DNA of 64,000 bases from Thalassomonas sp. RHCl1 (GTDB taxonomy: Bacteria; Pseudomonadota; Gammaproteobacteria; Enterobacterales; Alteromonadaceae). Positions 12,001 to 17,552 of the stretch are shown piece by piece. How positions within the stretch are numbered: position 1 is the first letter of the stretch; each line of letters begins with the position of its first letter. The notes beneath the pieces were generated by a model that was not told where the DNA came from, did no database searches, and saw only the letters and a list, made by a program, of their open reading frames with translations. The translations under genes were made by a program, and so were the position numbers. Location: assembly GCF_947387555.1 (NCBI RefSeq), contig NZ_CANDNZ010000007.1, positions 186,001 through 250,000 on the forward strand. The letters are read 5' to 3'.

Positions 12001-12422
12001 AAAAAGGAAAAAATGTTGCGATATTTCAAGTGGATTTAGGGGATGAAGTGTTAACCTTTGCAATACAGAATAGTAAGAAAAATTCGTTGCCAGCAACAGA
12101 TCGATTATTAACAGATAATATGACTGTTAATGAGAAGGGGGTTCCTCAGTTTTGGGATAATCATGATCCTGATAATATAGTTAATAGAGCGAAAGATTCT
12201 GAGCGTTTAGGTTTAGAAGCTATTGCTAGAGTATTACTGAATAGGGGCGCAAATGCTACAACACCTAAGCTCAATATTATATCTGAGAGGGAGGTCTGTC
12301 AGCAGTGTCAAGGTGCGTTATCAAACTTTGATAGGGTAATGAAATCAGAGGGCATAATAGTTGATATCGGAACACCGCTTTCTGGCACCATTCCGGCTTA
12401 TTCAGGCTTAACGCGACCTTAA
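3..12422 (+). CDS. Filamentous hemagglutinin / CdiA-type contact-dependent toxin, 5' partial
   Basis: The reading frame is open to the window edge, so the signal peptide, the TPS secretion domain and any CdiB partner lie upstream. Bases 3-5,330 encode beta-helix repeats of the FhaB type, with recurring short blocks such as NNSGG and LDNTGG. A Ser/Gln-rich low-complexity linker follows (about 5,870-6,550), then a further repeat block resembling hemagglutinin repeat 2 (about 7,450-10,800) with a charged coiled coil near 9,430-9,600. The last part (about 11,035 on) is visibly more AT-rich. It ends in a probable deaminase domain: a D-S-E motif at 12,195-12,203 and a C-x-x-C pair with Cys codons at 12,297 and 12,306, matching the [H/C/D]xE...CxxC zinc site of toxin deaminases. 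The protein should be exported and exposed on the cell, delivering its C-terminus into neighbours. An immunity gene follows after 17 bases. The adhesin/CdiA call is firm; the deaminase call is inferred from motifs. Confidence 0.9.
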   Translation, partial: TTNSGQIQSHGEQLVFNQVVDNSQGTLVHAGSGLLSLVELINQDGAVYALADFALSGGDFNNQNGVLQVSGNSQLTLDNLDNTGGEISSFGETAALDISQTLTNDNGSIIGDVELLTVNATDILNGNGVIAASDKLTLTADNIGSNGGLIRSENLLTITSQALSNNGNGVISAANLDIDSSNIDNQSGVLESSTSMALTLANINNQNGLVLSGGEIFSLALSGLFDNSQGGELEVNSTNWMLDNQNINNQGGTLRHTGSGEFVISSTQALNNQSGVIAGLGNVTLNLDGESGGEALNNTSGVIQASGDLSLNSDYDLNNTSGILLSEGTLELDANSLDNTGGQLLSASGLALTLADELLNNSGLVYNQSGDFTLTADTLNNGSGVLLQQGTGSFALTLANLNSSGEISGVGVLDINAANVNNAGVIQAAQLALNSGQLVNSGTLAGELLTLTATDISNSGVLYASSSLSESLTLNTANEINNRGGVIQTRGTGLTLNNGIDNSQGEILLLSGGTLTANNVINDQGQLLSLGDITLDGSLSNQSGTIEAAQALDIDSGAVNNSGGGMFAGGSLTLDAGSLNNSGGSITGSGSVYRINTSGAIDNGNGGVLASSASNMEISGASFNNQQGTVIHQGSGSLALSGFSDLNNNGGTLASGGVIALALSSLSNDSVNGQQAVISGQDVRLTINEVTNRGGVIQADTLSVNSTNLDNSGGLLLSRSSSGDSLDLTVTGALTNNSGGIIESNGNNLELRNIGTLSNNGGQIRLQGNGALTISQAGSFDNGGGALISQGSLVLTTGTLSNNSGVITSRGSQVLTASSLQSSGGQIESAANLTLDIGGAVNNSSGSVVAGGSLNLDADGSLTNSSGVIFSGSNATVDASSINNASGTLAANGSLNIDGGSSFSNNGGVVQSDGQLQLSAASVANRSGVMQGQSLNVSSSGTLDNTGGSLSGSTVMLGGSSLNNSNGTVLASSSASNSLNLSGLGTINNSGGTLASYALNWLLSLNNISNSGGNLIHKGSGSFTLSQSGTMQNSGTAATDGNLVLSASSVNNSGQLQAAGSFSLSGGLTNGSSARISAQNITVNGGSSSISNSGQISAVNNLDLSGSSISNSNLLYAGNSADLSAGTISNSGTLSADDLSVTGFSTLTNSGRIESANGSFSGSQFNNNGSGVLVASGTGSNALNLAVSQLTNAGTIYNSGSSMSFGGSVTNSGQLIHAGTGTLVLGNNGSLDIDGGQVSTAGTASLQGNLSGSGDLYAKRALSIDTSGTFVNTNSNLYTEGDLQINSAVENQGGQLIADGTLGINTSGTVNNSNGLMQGNNVDIRAGTVNNSGGTITSTGSGSGQILAGSLDNSNGTIQSTNSSFTVKATSGSLDNGGGTISHSGSGTLTVNAGGSITQNSGQIATAGALLMDAGGSINNDGGAITAADFDIDAGSWFSNVGGDVIGFNNGNSALSASSINNSSGKIANDGSSLAILTQGALDNSNGQITSAGTGVLDINAGSVKNDGGSSLILANGSIDLSGGSSLTSSGIISAASSLTASASTISNSGTLASRNGAADVQSSNTLTNSGIISGKSSLNIDAGSLNNSGSLQSDGGVTVDSNIQALGKIYGRDLNLTTYSAFNLASGDTLSASGNLVLNTSGNSITNRGSIVASGTATLSGSTLTNSGSIKSDGNGQLNFSSISNTGTLSSDATLTVNGNITNSGTVAAAGTLDINGNASNSNLLFAGSNMTIDGNITNTSSIYSGGDATLRGGTIINNAGSIAAARNLSLTGTISNNRSSSSTSFSEGETTASTSGGGSPGEPGFSGYGGSRDKITYVTKYNTSTTVYNATVGGSAGTIAAGNNLSLSGNITNNYSTISAGGNITLSGSSLTNNSAQNKSISTTTEIRQKWVARCLVGLDNGSCGEPGVYRLDSEEEIGTTTEENFIGGAYGTIAAGGSISGNLSGQLEATDASPTGPGSRSASTSVSGSSGSASRGSSAGSNSSQSASVSTSSGTSQSTSGQSQSASGVSGNASTNVSVAAQNQQENFSGNNSQSSSANTGTVSIAASGNTSERTSGSATASGQSISNGEQASLASGSQQSASFDGNGELGNQVAVNSGSAAGSSDLTDNGYSQNQVGAVAQVNNQTVAGAAEQNQGTAGSVLVVGSGVPLNVAQNNQAVAGYQQTSSQSTGAVSQGSSYNSLTAQQRQAAGFTDGPQISAEHEQLAINETPTDAVAANDPRFDSDADSSQVDNLAAQEAVTTGSTLTLVSSGGVSFVGGGDQGSAFDASAFKDQDMNYITPVIDNPGSEGLSSVETQEVAAQSSDASAQRSDEVAVNGPSLNVSGENPEHNYTEENREEYLTEQALLGSDRFLDTIGHDPDEVLREQIENDQGLSEQRQLSQQELAQHATQALINEATGHGDYLTSLIELEAAAAAHAEAATSVNGSGGVQASENVFLTDEQVRVLTQDLGFNEDYINEGQTQLYAAVGQNDLLADGVTIGAGTYLDIRADGGITVEAGIGGVDGVILRSEGELETTELTFLDSDNLIGLELGGDFINTLDLSAQAIVLDIGGDFTNDATLMAGTELSLTSGGDVINNDSLLSNGLLQINAGGDLINQQALIAGNDVVLNAGGDIINRTEFEQSTWEREHKRGTDSVTYTSVGEASEIISTNSLAMNAGNNIDLQGSELSAAGDISLYAGNDVLLGAIENKSGREEYFKGGYKINYDTTYDVVSLQAGGNLSVAAGNNLESEGALFAANGDVSLAAGNEMNLLAVTESHMASSKKTKKSTFKKKITIKESQHDTVLGTTVAAGGDVLINALKNEDGSLSVQQSGDVNIVGSTLQSGGDMVVAGNDINVLAQTYTDYEMKSVSKKSFGGLKSKAKLDAEKTEKLSSSQLNSGADLTLLSGDDVTIGGSELFAGNDINVAAFDELLITAGEETSQVEKMRKKGGFLSGGSFYSSKEKMNGETATTAYSSLLDAQGNINMDVGSGTVVGSDVIAGGSLAITTDIGDIEVLAAQETVETYSHERKIEVGFGDALKGLSNPTDMVKVEDGQLKFSIGNATYDNVDFSSTSNTQRGSTLAANESITLDSVADILIEGSDILAGNGGDADGNADSSSNTEGSVNLIAGDNVIIREAEESYEETLEETHGEAELSLVVQHQAVELAKSAEAFAEATEKVKQAEEDYRTYQKERDGLENRLVQLEAEYEAGTPGVTYTDLIELRELVEDVQSDEDWYVTGIALATADATMKGVNLKQQIAATGASSATYGFNVGVQLDVDATKTNSQYEETTSRASNISGNNINIVTGLNSRDSEQGNTSTTLIQGSDLFAGNELNIDTGMLDIQASRDTSSRSTETQNGHITVAQTLWGAAGGPTVSASYNRNENRDRSTTYNNSTLSGSDINITTTGDTNIQGGNIAASNDLNLDVGGDLTLESMQNRTSGSNKGFGISGGFGFNAGENSEMTQVATGEGASGEFGATREVAISTELGDTTGGVGSVNGGLNASSGRYQTRETVLSSITGGGEVNINVDGNTNIVGALIAARDEEGNDTGNLNLSTGTLTFTDLTNTSYNSQQNAGINANVGIGATVNDPNATSPTGDSDTGSNSLDVNSSQYTYSNTSSTEVGKTLATIGEGNVTVGGETLGEGETEDMNINRDTDNVDKELYSVDRQEGNIDLTVDHEQVGEAIDAVGEVIDVVVEFSDDVLTDLGLSGMSEDEILALQTEINNLLPDDLDGIQTKQVELKEKERQAIAAQLFGQEVDLNESITVVNAQGETVSISYGEVIDDFSERGFEALENFETIVNDPSIANVENEETLLEAQETAKLWKDRYQENKILYDALEMYASGSLVIKMVAAGVTDLAQATGVLQEIAEGASSLKDSATIALIKLKNGIDNLVSTGSTSKGPKNNDNVGNVEDLASKDVKENAGEINFNGSNVDEVVDAPIGSGVGSLPPVDPNKVVHLEDFLADNYVHEGIKKNILSDIDSSDFTKLFTSGDQKVVDAFIADYKAANNIEKGKNVAIFQVDLGDEVLTFAIQNSKKNSLPATDRLLTDNMTVNEKGVPQFWDNHDPDNIVNRAKDSERLGLEAIARVLLNRGANATTPKLNIISEREVCQQCQGALSNFDRVMKSEGIIVDIGTPLSGTIPAYSGLTRP

Positions 12423-12439
12423 TCAAGTAGGATATTGAA

Positions 12440-13249
12440 ATGTTAGATAAACAATTGTTGGAATATTTATACCAAATTATTCCCGAAGCTGAGCTTATCG
12501 GTATAGGGCAAGATAAAATAGCTGAGATAGAATTAACCGAAGAAGTAAAGCTACCAGGTGTTTACAAAGAGTTTTTAACGCTTTGCGGCAGTGATGAGAA
12601 TAAAGAGCTAAGTAATTGGGGAGTTTACTTATATCCCAGTATTCTTGGTCAAAAGAAAAAGTTGCAGCAGGAGTCGCAGGATGAGGGAATGTTGGTATTA
12701 CCTGAAAATAGCCTTTTGATTAAAACCTTTCAGGAACAAGAACACTGGTTTGCTATTTGTGATGGAAGTGATGACCCTGAGGTTTATTATGTTGATTGGG
12801 ATGATGAAGAGATAAAACCTTGCAACCTTACTTTAACGGGTTTTTTGATTAAGCATTGTAAAAAATATTTATCAGCCATTGAGCACTCTAAAAAATTTGC
12901 TCCTTATTATGTTGTTGAATCATTTTCCTATAAGGGGGAGGATGAAGAAGCTTTGGAAAAAGCCATTAAAGCAATAGAGGATAATATTGAGTTTTTTCAA
13001 GACTCTTTAACTGTGTCGAATTTAGTGCCTCGATTATTGGGCTGTTTGGCTTTAGTTAAGGACAATGAGAGGTTAATACATGCGCTTATTCAGTTAATTG
13101 ATAAATACCCTGTTTTTGATGTAGATCTTAGGGCTGCTTTGGATAAAACGAATTCACCAGAAGTCAGACAACGTTTTGGCCTTATTCAAAGTGAAATTGT
13201 TAAATGGGTTCGTAAGACCTATTCACCTCCTTCTGACTCAGAAGGATAA
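12440..13249 (+). CDS. SUKH (SMI1/KNR4)-family immunity protein
   Basis: This 269-residue cytosolic protein starts 17 bases after the adhesin-toxin, with an AGGA ribosome-binding site. The N-terminal ~145 residues have SMI1/KNR4 character: an LPGVYKEFL segment near residue 35, a GDGSDDPEVYY-like acidic stretch, and a WDD motif. SUKH proteins are known immunity partners of polymorphic toxins, including toxin deaminases. Position and family therefore both suggest that it neutralises the deaminase-like C-terminus of the preceding protein. The C-terminal ~120 residues are helical and not recognised. It is AT-rich like the toxin tail, as expected for a toxin-immunity pair exchanged as one unit. 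Confidence 0.75.
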   Translation: MLDKQLLEYLYQIIPEAELIGIGQDKIAEIELTEEVKLPGVYKEFLTLCGSDENKELSNWGVYLYPSILGQKKKLQQESQDEGMLVLPENSLLIKTFQEQEHWFAICDGSDDPEVYYVDWDDEEIKPCNLTLTGFLIKHCKKYLSAIEHSKKFAPYYVVESFSYKGEDEEALEKAIKAIEDNIEFFQDSLTVSNLVPRLLGCLALVKDNERLIHALIQLIDKYPVFDVDLRAALDKTNSPEVRQRFGLIQSEIVKWVRKTYSPPSDSEG

Positions 13250-13272
13250 TTTTTCTGTCCCGTTGGATAAAG

Positions 13273-13343
13273 CTGTCCCGTTCGTATCGTTCGGGCGGTG
13301 ATCGATAATAATTTTGCTGTTTTTTGTTTAAATAAACAGCAAA
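13273..13343 (+). repeat. Dispersed hairpin repeat, copy 1
   Basis: This is a ~70-base element that begins CTGTCCCGTTCGTATCGTTC and ends in a hairpin with arms TGCTGTTT and AAACAGCA. Four more copies follow at 13,355, 16,299, 18,832 and 19,056. All lie just downstream of immunity genes, or beside another copy that does. Confidence 0.85.
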
Positions 13344-13354
13344 CATTTTATTTG

Positions 13355-13424
13355 TGTCCCGTTCGTATCGTTCGGACGGTGATCGGTAATAATTTTGCTG
13401 CTTTTTGTTCGAATAAAAAGCAAA
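13355..13424 (+). repeat. Dispersed hairpin repeat, copy 2
   Basis: This is in tandem with copy 1. Its stem has changed to GCTTTTT...AAAAAGC, with both arms altered together, so base pairing is kept although the sequence differs. Confidence 0.85.
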
Positions 13425-13437
13425 TGTTTTATATATC

Positions 13438-13572
13438 TCAGTAATTTATTCGCTATTTTGCAAATAAATTCCCATGTTTTTATAACAATTGTCCGGTAAC
13501 CGGGTTACATGTCAAATTTAAGCCGCAATAAGCTACAGCAAGTACAAACGCTTGCCGTGGCTTTTTCGTTTT
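13438..13572 (+). repeat. Second repeat block (S1) with terminator-like end
   Basis: This ~135-base block is nearly identical to 18,917-19,050. It holds an imperfect palindrome (TTATTCGC...GCAAATAA), a CCGGTAACCGGGTTAC segment, and ends in a GCAAG...CTTGC hairpin followed by GTGGCTTTTT. The latter could act as a rho-independent terminator for the preceding toxin-immunity genes. Confidence 0.7.
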
Positions 13573-13588
13573 TACGGCGCCTGGCCTG

Positions 13589-14564
13589 TCAGCTGGGAAA
13601 ATAATAACCCGTTAATAAACCGTGCCAGTCGTTTACCCATATTGCTTTTTTACCATACCGGTTGGCTTTGTTTTGCCACACCTCCATGGGCGTATACCCG
13701 GCAAGGTTTTGATGGGGGCGTATCTGGTTATACCAAAACCTGAACACGGCTAATTCATCTTGTATGCTGTCAAATTTTGTTAAATCCAATCGCTTGATTT
13801 TGCTTTTCAGCGTATCAAAGAATCGTTCAATTCTGCCATTTTCCCAGGGCGAGGCAAGGTGCGTGGTTTGATGCCTGATACCCAGTAGCTTTAAGGCGGT
13901 GGTGAAAAAGAGCGAAGTAAAACAAGCTTCATTGTCGGTACGTATATTTTTTGGTAAACCGAATTGGCGAATGGTTTGGCACAGGGCCAATAAAAGCCGG
14001 GCAGAATGTTTTGTCGGCAGTTCGCGCAGTGTTAAATTCAGCCGTGAGCCGTGCTCGATAATCCCTAAAATAGTGGTCTGTTTTTTTGACAACTTTACCC
14101 GGGTTAAATCCAGTCCCTAGGTATGGTTTACCGGCACTCTTTTTGCCGGTTTTTGCCTGATTTTTCGCTTCATCACTTGCAGCCGGTATTGGTTGCTTTT
14201 GATTTTCTCGTAGACAAAGCTTTTTGAGACTGTGGTTTTATGGCCGTAGCGCTGATTAAAAAGGGCTGCAACCGAGCCGCAGCCGCCACCAGAAAGGGCT
14301 TTAAGGTAAAGTACTTTATTGACTACCTACGGCGGTTTTTTACTGTTTCAGGCATAGCGTGCCGGGGGCGTTTTTTTAGTGGGCAAGGGATTTGGCTTTA
14401 GCTGGAATTCTAATTGGGCTTTCGGGTAAAAAAAGCGATAAAGCATCCAATAGCAGAAAGCGGCAACGCATTGCCAATAAATCAAAAGCATTTTTAGGAA
14501 TAGTAAAAATGGCATATGTTATCGCGGCTGCCGCCATAGCTACACCGAAGAAAACCGCGTACAA
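13589..14564 (-). pseudogene. Inactivated integrase-core (DDE) transposase
   Basis: The C-terminal 167 codons are open and ~80% similar to the apparently intact transposase at 19,290-20,177, including the TDN and WENGRIERF catalytic segments. Upstream the frame is broken. There is an in-frame TAG (14,117-14,119) where the other copy has Trp next to the first catalytic Asp, a second stop near 14,327 combined with a one-base deletion, and further TAA codons. Homology continues to about 14,564, covering the N-terminal region. The element is therefore dead in cis but could be mobilised by the second copy. It sits between the SUKH immunity gene and a symE-like gene, the same arrangement as the second copy. 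Confidence 0.85.
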
Positions 14565-14576
14565 GTATTTTATATT

Positions 14577-14608
14577 GGACTGCTACGCCTTTTAGGGCGA
14601 AGCAGTCC
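14577..14608 (-). terminator. Hairpin at the 3' end of symE copy 1
   Basis: Arms GGACTGCT and AGCAGTCC enclose a GCC...GGGC inner stem, just past the symE stop codon. The equivalent hairpin after symE copy 2 (20,318-20,348) has a different but still paired sequence. It has no long T-run, so termination is only likely. Confidence 0.5.
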
Positions 14609-14618
14609 TACTTTTCTA

Positions 14619-14903
14619 TTATTGTTTAACGGTCAAACCGGATAATGCCCGACTTGGTTTTATCATTAATTCCTCTTGGTTAATGGTTACAGTGACTTTT
14701 TCTCCGATAATAAAACCGGCTTGCTTAAACCATTTACCCCTAAGGACAAGGCAGGGTTCGAGGCTTACCGGTGCGTAGTTCACGCCAATGCCTCTGGTTT
14801 TTACGCCCGAATTGCTGGCGGTTTCCAGTACGGTGAGTTGGCGGGTGGTTGGATATTTTACTTTTGCCGAGCGAGGCTCTGGCGTATGATGATATTCAGC
14901 CAT
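14619..14903 (-). CDS. symE: SymE-like toxin, copy 1
   Basis: This 94-residue protein has the SymE/AbrB-like signature: an N-terminal PTTRQLTVLE strand, then LEPCLVLRGKWF-QAGF and GEKVTVTI. SymE proteins are small nucleic-acid-associated toxins of type I toxin-antitoxin systems, normally held down by an antisense RNA (SymR). The ATG is preceded by GGAGTCC at a good distance. A paralogue lies at 20,360-20,644 (about 70% identical by eye). The 5' coding end and leader are nearly invariant between the copies while the 3' end has drifted, which suggests overlapping functional elements in the 5' part. It lies directly upstream of, and on the same strand as, the broken transposase. Confidence 0.82.
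   Translation of the reverse strand: MAEYHHTPEPRSAKVKYPTTRQLTVLETASNSGVKTRGIGVNYAPVSLEPCLVLRGKWFKQAGFIIGEKVTVTINQEELMIKPSRALSGLTVKQ
14864..14890 (+). promoter_or_regulatory. Candidate antisense promoter inside symE copy 1
   Basis: TTGCCG (14,864-14,869) and TATGAT (14,885-14,890) are separated by 15 bases, on the strand opposite symE. Both boxes recur unchanged in symE copy 2. The spacing is short of the optimal 17, so this is a candidate only. Confidence 0.4.
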
Positions 14904-15062
14904 GACGGACTCCGTTTAGTTCGTTTTGGTTAGCGACCCTTGAGTGTTCGCTGCACTCAGGGGTTGCGACTTGTGTTACAACTGAGGCTCAACCTTTGCT
15001 GTAAGCATTATTAAGAAAAGACCAATTCACTGGCTAAAGCAACAGTGGCTTGGTCTTTTTTT
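14896..15062 (+). ncRNA. Candidate SymR-like antisense RNA, copy 1
   Basis: The stretch runs from the symE start region across its ribosome-binding site and leader, and ends in a strong + strand terminator at 15,018-15,062. The equivalent stretch beside symE copy 2 is almost identical. A GAGTG...CACTC hairpin near 14,943-14,959 keeps its pairing although its loop differs between copies. In known SymE systems the antisense RNA is encoded opposite the symE 5' end, as here. Transcription is inferred, not shown. Confidence 0.5.
15018..15062 (+). terminator. Strong terminator of the symE-opposite transcript, copy 1
   Basis: Stem AAGACCAA...TTGGTCTT with an inner CACTG...CAGTG stem, followed by seven T residues. 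A near-identical copy is at 20,758-20,802. Confidence 0.85.
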
Positions 15063-15166
15063 ATGGGCGTTTTTGAGGATATGGATAGTACTCTTTACGG
15101 TTTGAAATCCTTGTTTTTATCATTTTAAGTTATTGATATTTATCTTTTACTCTTTCTTTTCTGAGT

Positions 15167-15646
15167 GGCACTAATGTCAGCGTTGCCGCGCAAAACCAGC
15201 AGGAAAACTTCAGCGGCAATAACAGCCAGAGCAGCAGTGCCAATACCGGCACGGTCAGTATCGCCGCCAGCGGCAATACCAGCGAGCGGACATCCGGCAG
15301 TGCCACGGCCAGCGGGCAAACCATCAGCAATGGCGAGCAAGCCACTCTTGCCAGCGGCTCGCAGCAGTCGGCAAGCTTTGACAGCAATGGTGAACTGGGC
15401 AACCAGGTGGCGGTCAACAGCGGTAGTGCTGCCGGTAGCAGCGATTTAACCGATAACGGCTATAGCCAGAACCAGGTGGGCGGTGTTGCCCAGGTGAACA
15501 ACCAGACGGTAGCCGGTGCTGCTGAACAAAACCAGGGTACAGCGGGAAGTGAACTTGTTGTCGGCTCGGGTGTGTCATTGAATGTGGCGCAAAATAACCA
15601 GGCGGTGGCCGGTTATCAGCAGACTAGCAGCCAGTGGTGTGCGTAG
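15167..15646 (+). pseudogene. Orphan CdiA/hemagglutinin fragment
   Basis: This ~470-base stretch is nearly identical to about 6,053-6,520 of the large adhesin gene (the Gln/Ser/Asn-rich linker beginning NVSVAAQNQQENF). It has no start region or secretion domain. It is in frame until a TAG at 15,644-15,646, just after the sequence diverges from the parent gene near 15,635. It can serve as recombination homology for moving the following toxin tail onto the main gene, as described for orphan CdiA-CT modules. Confidence 0.85.
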
Positions 15647-15923
15647 AGCTCAGCTTCCCAGAGATGCATGGGCAACTAAAAATGGATTTGAAAATGCAAG
15701 TATCAAAATAGATGGAGTAAGGGTTAAAGGTATAAAAACTTTATTACCTGAAAGCTTTACAGCTGATGATGTTATAAATGCGGGTCAGAGTATTTTGCAA
15801 AAGAATATCAATAATACAACTGATAGATTTCTTTATGGAACTTATAAAGGTGTTGAGTTGAAGCTTGTACGAGATTTAGATACGGGTATGATTAAAACTT
15901 TACATCCAACATGGGAGCAATAG
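15636..15923 (+). pseudogene. Orphan toxin tail, EndoU-like
   Basis: This tail of ~95 codons lies in a different frame from the CdiA fragment before it, so it has no translation start of its own. It ends with a pattern typical of EndoU-type RNase tails: TLLPESFTADDVINA, then YGTYKGVELKLV, then TGMIKTLHP. EndoU toxins cleave RNA using two His, a Lys, a Thr/Ser and a Tyr. Only one His is visible here, so the N-terminal part of the domain may be missing. The immunity gene follows 9 bases later. The fold assignment rests on pattern recognition only. Confidence 0.5.
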
Positions 15924-15932
15924 GAGGATAAA

Positions 15933-16283
15933 GTGGATAACATTGAAAGTGAATTATTTAAATTATGGACTGATGATTGTTTCGATGAATCGAATTTTAG
16001 TGAAATTCATGAAATACTTAAAAAAAATCCTTCGTATGTTGATTTTTTTGTAAAAAGAATCGATATGGATTCAGCTGATATGGATACGTTATATTTGCTG
16101 ATTATAAATGTAATTCCTTTGAGTAGTTGTGTGACCTACGCACTTGAAAAGGAAGACTGGCTTGTGGATGATTTTGTTGAATTTGAATGGTTTAATGGAC
16201 TCGATGACTTTTCATTGATGGATGCTGCTCAGTATGAGCAATGGTTGGTAAAACAAAAAAAAGCTGAAGGAAGGTCATTATAA
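15933..16283 (+). CDS. Putative immunity protein for the EndoU-like tail
   Basis: This 116-residue acidic protein starts at GTG with a strong AGGAGGA ribosome-binding site 6 bases upstream. It has no signal peptide or membrane segment and no family I recognise. Its place directly after the orphan toxin tail, its size and its acidity fit a cytosolic immunity protein. A dispersed hairpin repeat begins 16 bases after its stop codon, as behind the other immunity genes here. Function is inferred from position alone. Confidence 0.6.
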   Translation: MDNIESELFKLWTDDCFDESNFSEIHEILKKNPSYVDFFVKRIDMDSADMDTLYLLIINVIPLSSCVTYALEKEDWLVDDFVEFEWFNGLDDFSLMDAAQYEQWLVKQKKAEGRSL

Positions 16284-16298
16284 ATAAGCTTGTCCCGG

Positions 16299-16368
16299 TG
16301 TCCCGTTCGCATCGTTCGGACGGTGATCGTTAATTAATTTACTGCTTTTTTGTTTAAATAAGCGGCAA
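16299..16368 (+). repeat. Dispersed hairpin repeat, copy 3
   Basis: This copy has drifted more than the others (TAATTAATTT in place of TAATAATTTT; weaker stem GCTT...AAGC). It lies 16 bases after the immunity gene. Confidence 0.8.
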
Positions 16369-16370
16369 TG

Positions 16371-16471
16371 ACTTTTAATTCTGCAGCAATTTATGGGCAA
16401 GCTTGCCCATAAATTTCCCTGACTTTATTAAAACAGCGCCATTTCAGGGCCAACAGCCAAATTTCAGCAAT
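16371..16471 (+). repeat. Second repeat block variant (S3), interrupted
   Basis: This matches 19,127-19,225, including a perfect 22-base palindrome (TTATGGGCAAG and its complement) near 16,390. The match stops at about 16,470, exactly where the inverted repeat of the Y1 transposase element begins. The element therefore appears to have inserted into, or replaced the end of, this block. Confidence 0.7.
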
Positions 16472-16559
16472 AACAGAAAGAGACACCCCTAAATTTGATT
16501 TACTGAAAATGACGCTCTAGGGTTTAATTTAAGTGCTAATCAACACTGAGATTAAAGTC

Positions 16560-17552
16560 ATGACCCGCGCCCGAAAACTTCAAGTTTGTCTGGAAGAAAC
16601 GCCTTACTATCACTGCATTTGTCGCTGTGTGCGTAGGGCGTTTTTGTGTGGTGAAGATAAAAGTACCGGACAAAACTTTGATCACAGAAAACAGTGGCTG
16701 GTGGATAAAATCACGCAGCTTGCAGGTGTATTTGCTATTGATATATGTGCTTATGCCATTATGAGTAACCACTATCATCTGGTGTTGAGAGTAAACGCAC
16801 AGGAAGCTCAGCAGTGGGATAGTAGGGAAGTTGCTTTACGCTGGATGCAGTTGTTTAAAGGGCATTCTTTGGTTGAGCGGTATTTAACGAAAACTAAAAT
16901 CACAGAAGCTGAAAAAGATAAAGCGCTTGAGCTGATTGAAAAGTGGCGTAAACGCTTATTCGAGCTGGGCTGGTTCATGCGTTGTTTAAATGAATCTATT
17001 GCGGTACAGGCCAATAAGGAAGATAAGTGTAAAGGACGGTTCTGGGAAGGGCGTTTTAAGTCGCAAGCCCTACTCGATGATAGCGCGTTGCTCGCTTGTA
17101 TGACTTATGTTGATTTGAACCCAATACGAGCTGATATATGTGTTACACCGGAAACCTCAGACTTTACCAGTATCCAGCAGCGTATAAAGGCGCTTGCCAC
17201 CGCTAAAAAAACGCAGCAAGCACAACCAATAACAGTTGCCCCTTTCACTGGTTATAAACCTCACGGTAAGCCCAGCACAGGTTTACCTTTTAAATTGTTT
17301 GATTATCTTAGCCTGGTGGAGTGGACCGGTCGTTGTGTACGAGAGGATAAACGCGGCTTTATTCCGCCTGATATCCAGCCGCTATTTGCACGGCTAAATA
17401 TTAATGATAAAGACTGGCTGGAAGTGATAAAAGACTTTAATCGTCACTTTATCAGTGCAGCCGGTAGCCCGGAAAATCTGAGCCGTTGGGCATTAAAAAC
17501 CGAGCGTAAATGGTGCAATACTCATCAGTCGTTACATTTATATACTGAGTAG
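16560..17552 (+). CDS. Y1 (REP-associated/IS200-like) tyrosine transposase
   Basis: This 330-residue protein carries the HUH motif H-Y-H (residues 71-73, in MSNHYHLVL). It also has the segments YYHCICRCVRRAFLCG near the N-terminus, RFWEGRFKSQ, and YVDLNPIRA, all typical of the proteobacterial Y1 transposase family. It would nick and join single-stranded DNA through a catalytic Tyr. The ATG at 16,560 is preferred over an in-frame GTG at 16,533 because family members begin with this MTRARK-like segment just before the conserved block. It appears intact. Confidence 0.85.
   Translation: MTRARKLQVCLEETPYYHCICRCVRRAFLCGEDKSTGQNFDHRKQWLVDKITQLAGVFAIDICAYAIMSNHYHLVLRVNAQEAQQWDSREVALRWMQLFKGHSLVERYLTKTKITEAEKDKALELIEKWRKRLFELGWFMRCLNESIAVQANKEDKCKGRFWEGRFKSQALLDDSALLACMTYVDLNPIRADICVTPETSDFTSIQQRIKALATAKKTQQAQPITVAPFTGYKPHGKPSTGLPFKLFDYLSLVEWTGRCVREDKRGFIPPDIQPLFARLNINDKDWLEVIKDFNRHFISAAGSPENLSRWALKTERKWCNTHQSLHLYTE

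Noticed and set aside
13273-13424. Direct repeats that might be a CRISPR array
   Set aside because: There are only two adjacent copies with no regular spacers and no cas genes. The copies occur dispersed with hairpins.
15018-15062. A LexA-box-like CTGT-N8-CCAG in the symE leader, which would fit SOS control as in E. coli
   Set aside because: It lies in the loop of the terminator hairpin and lacks the final ACAG. Present in both copies only because the whole leader is conserved.
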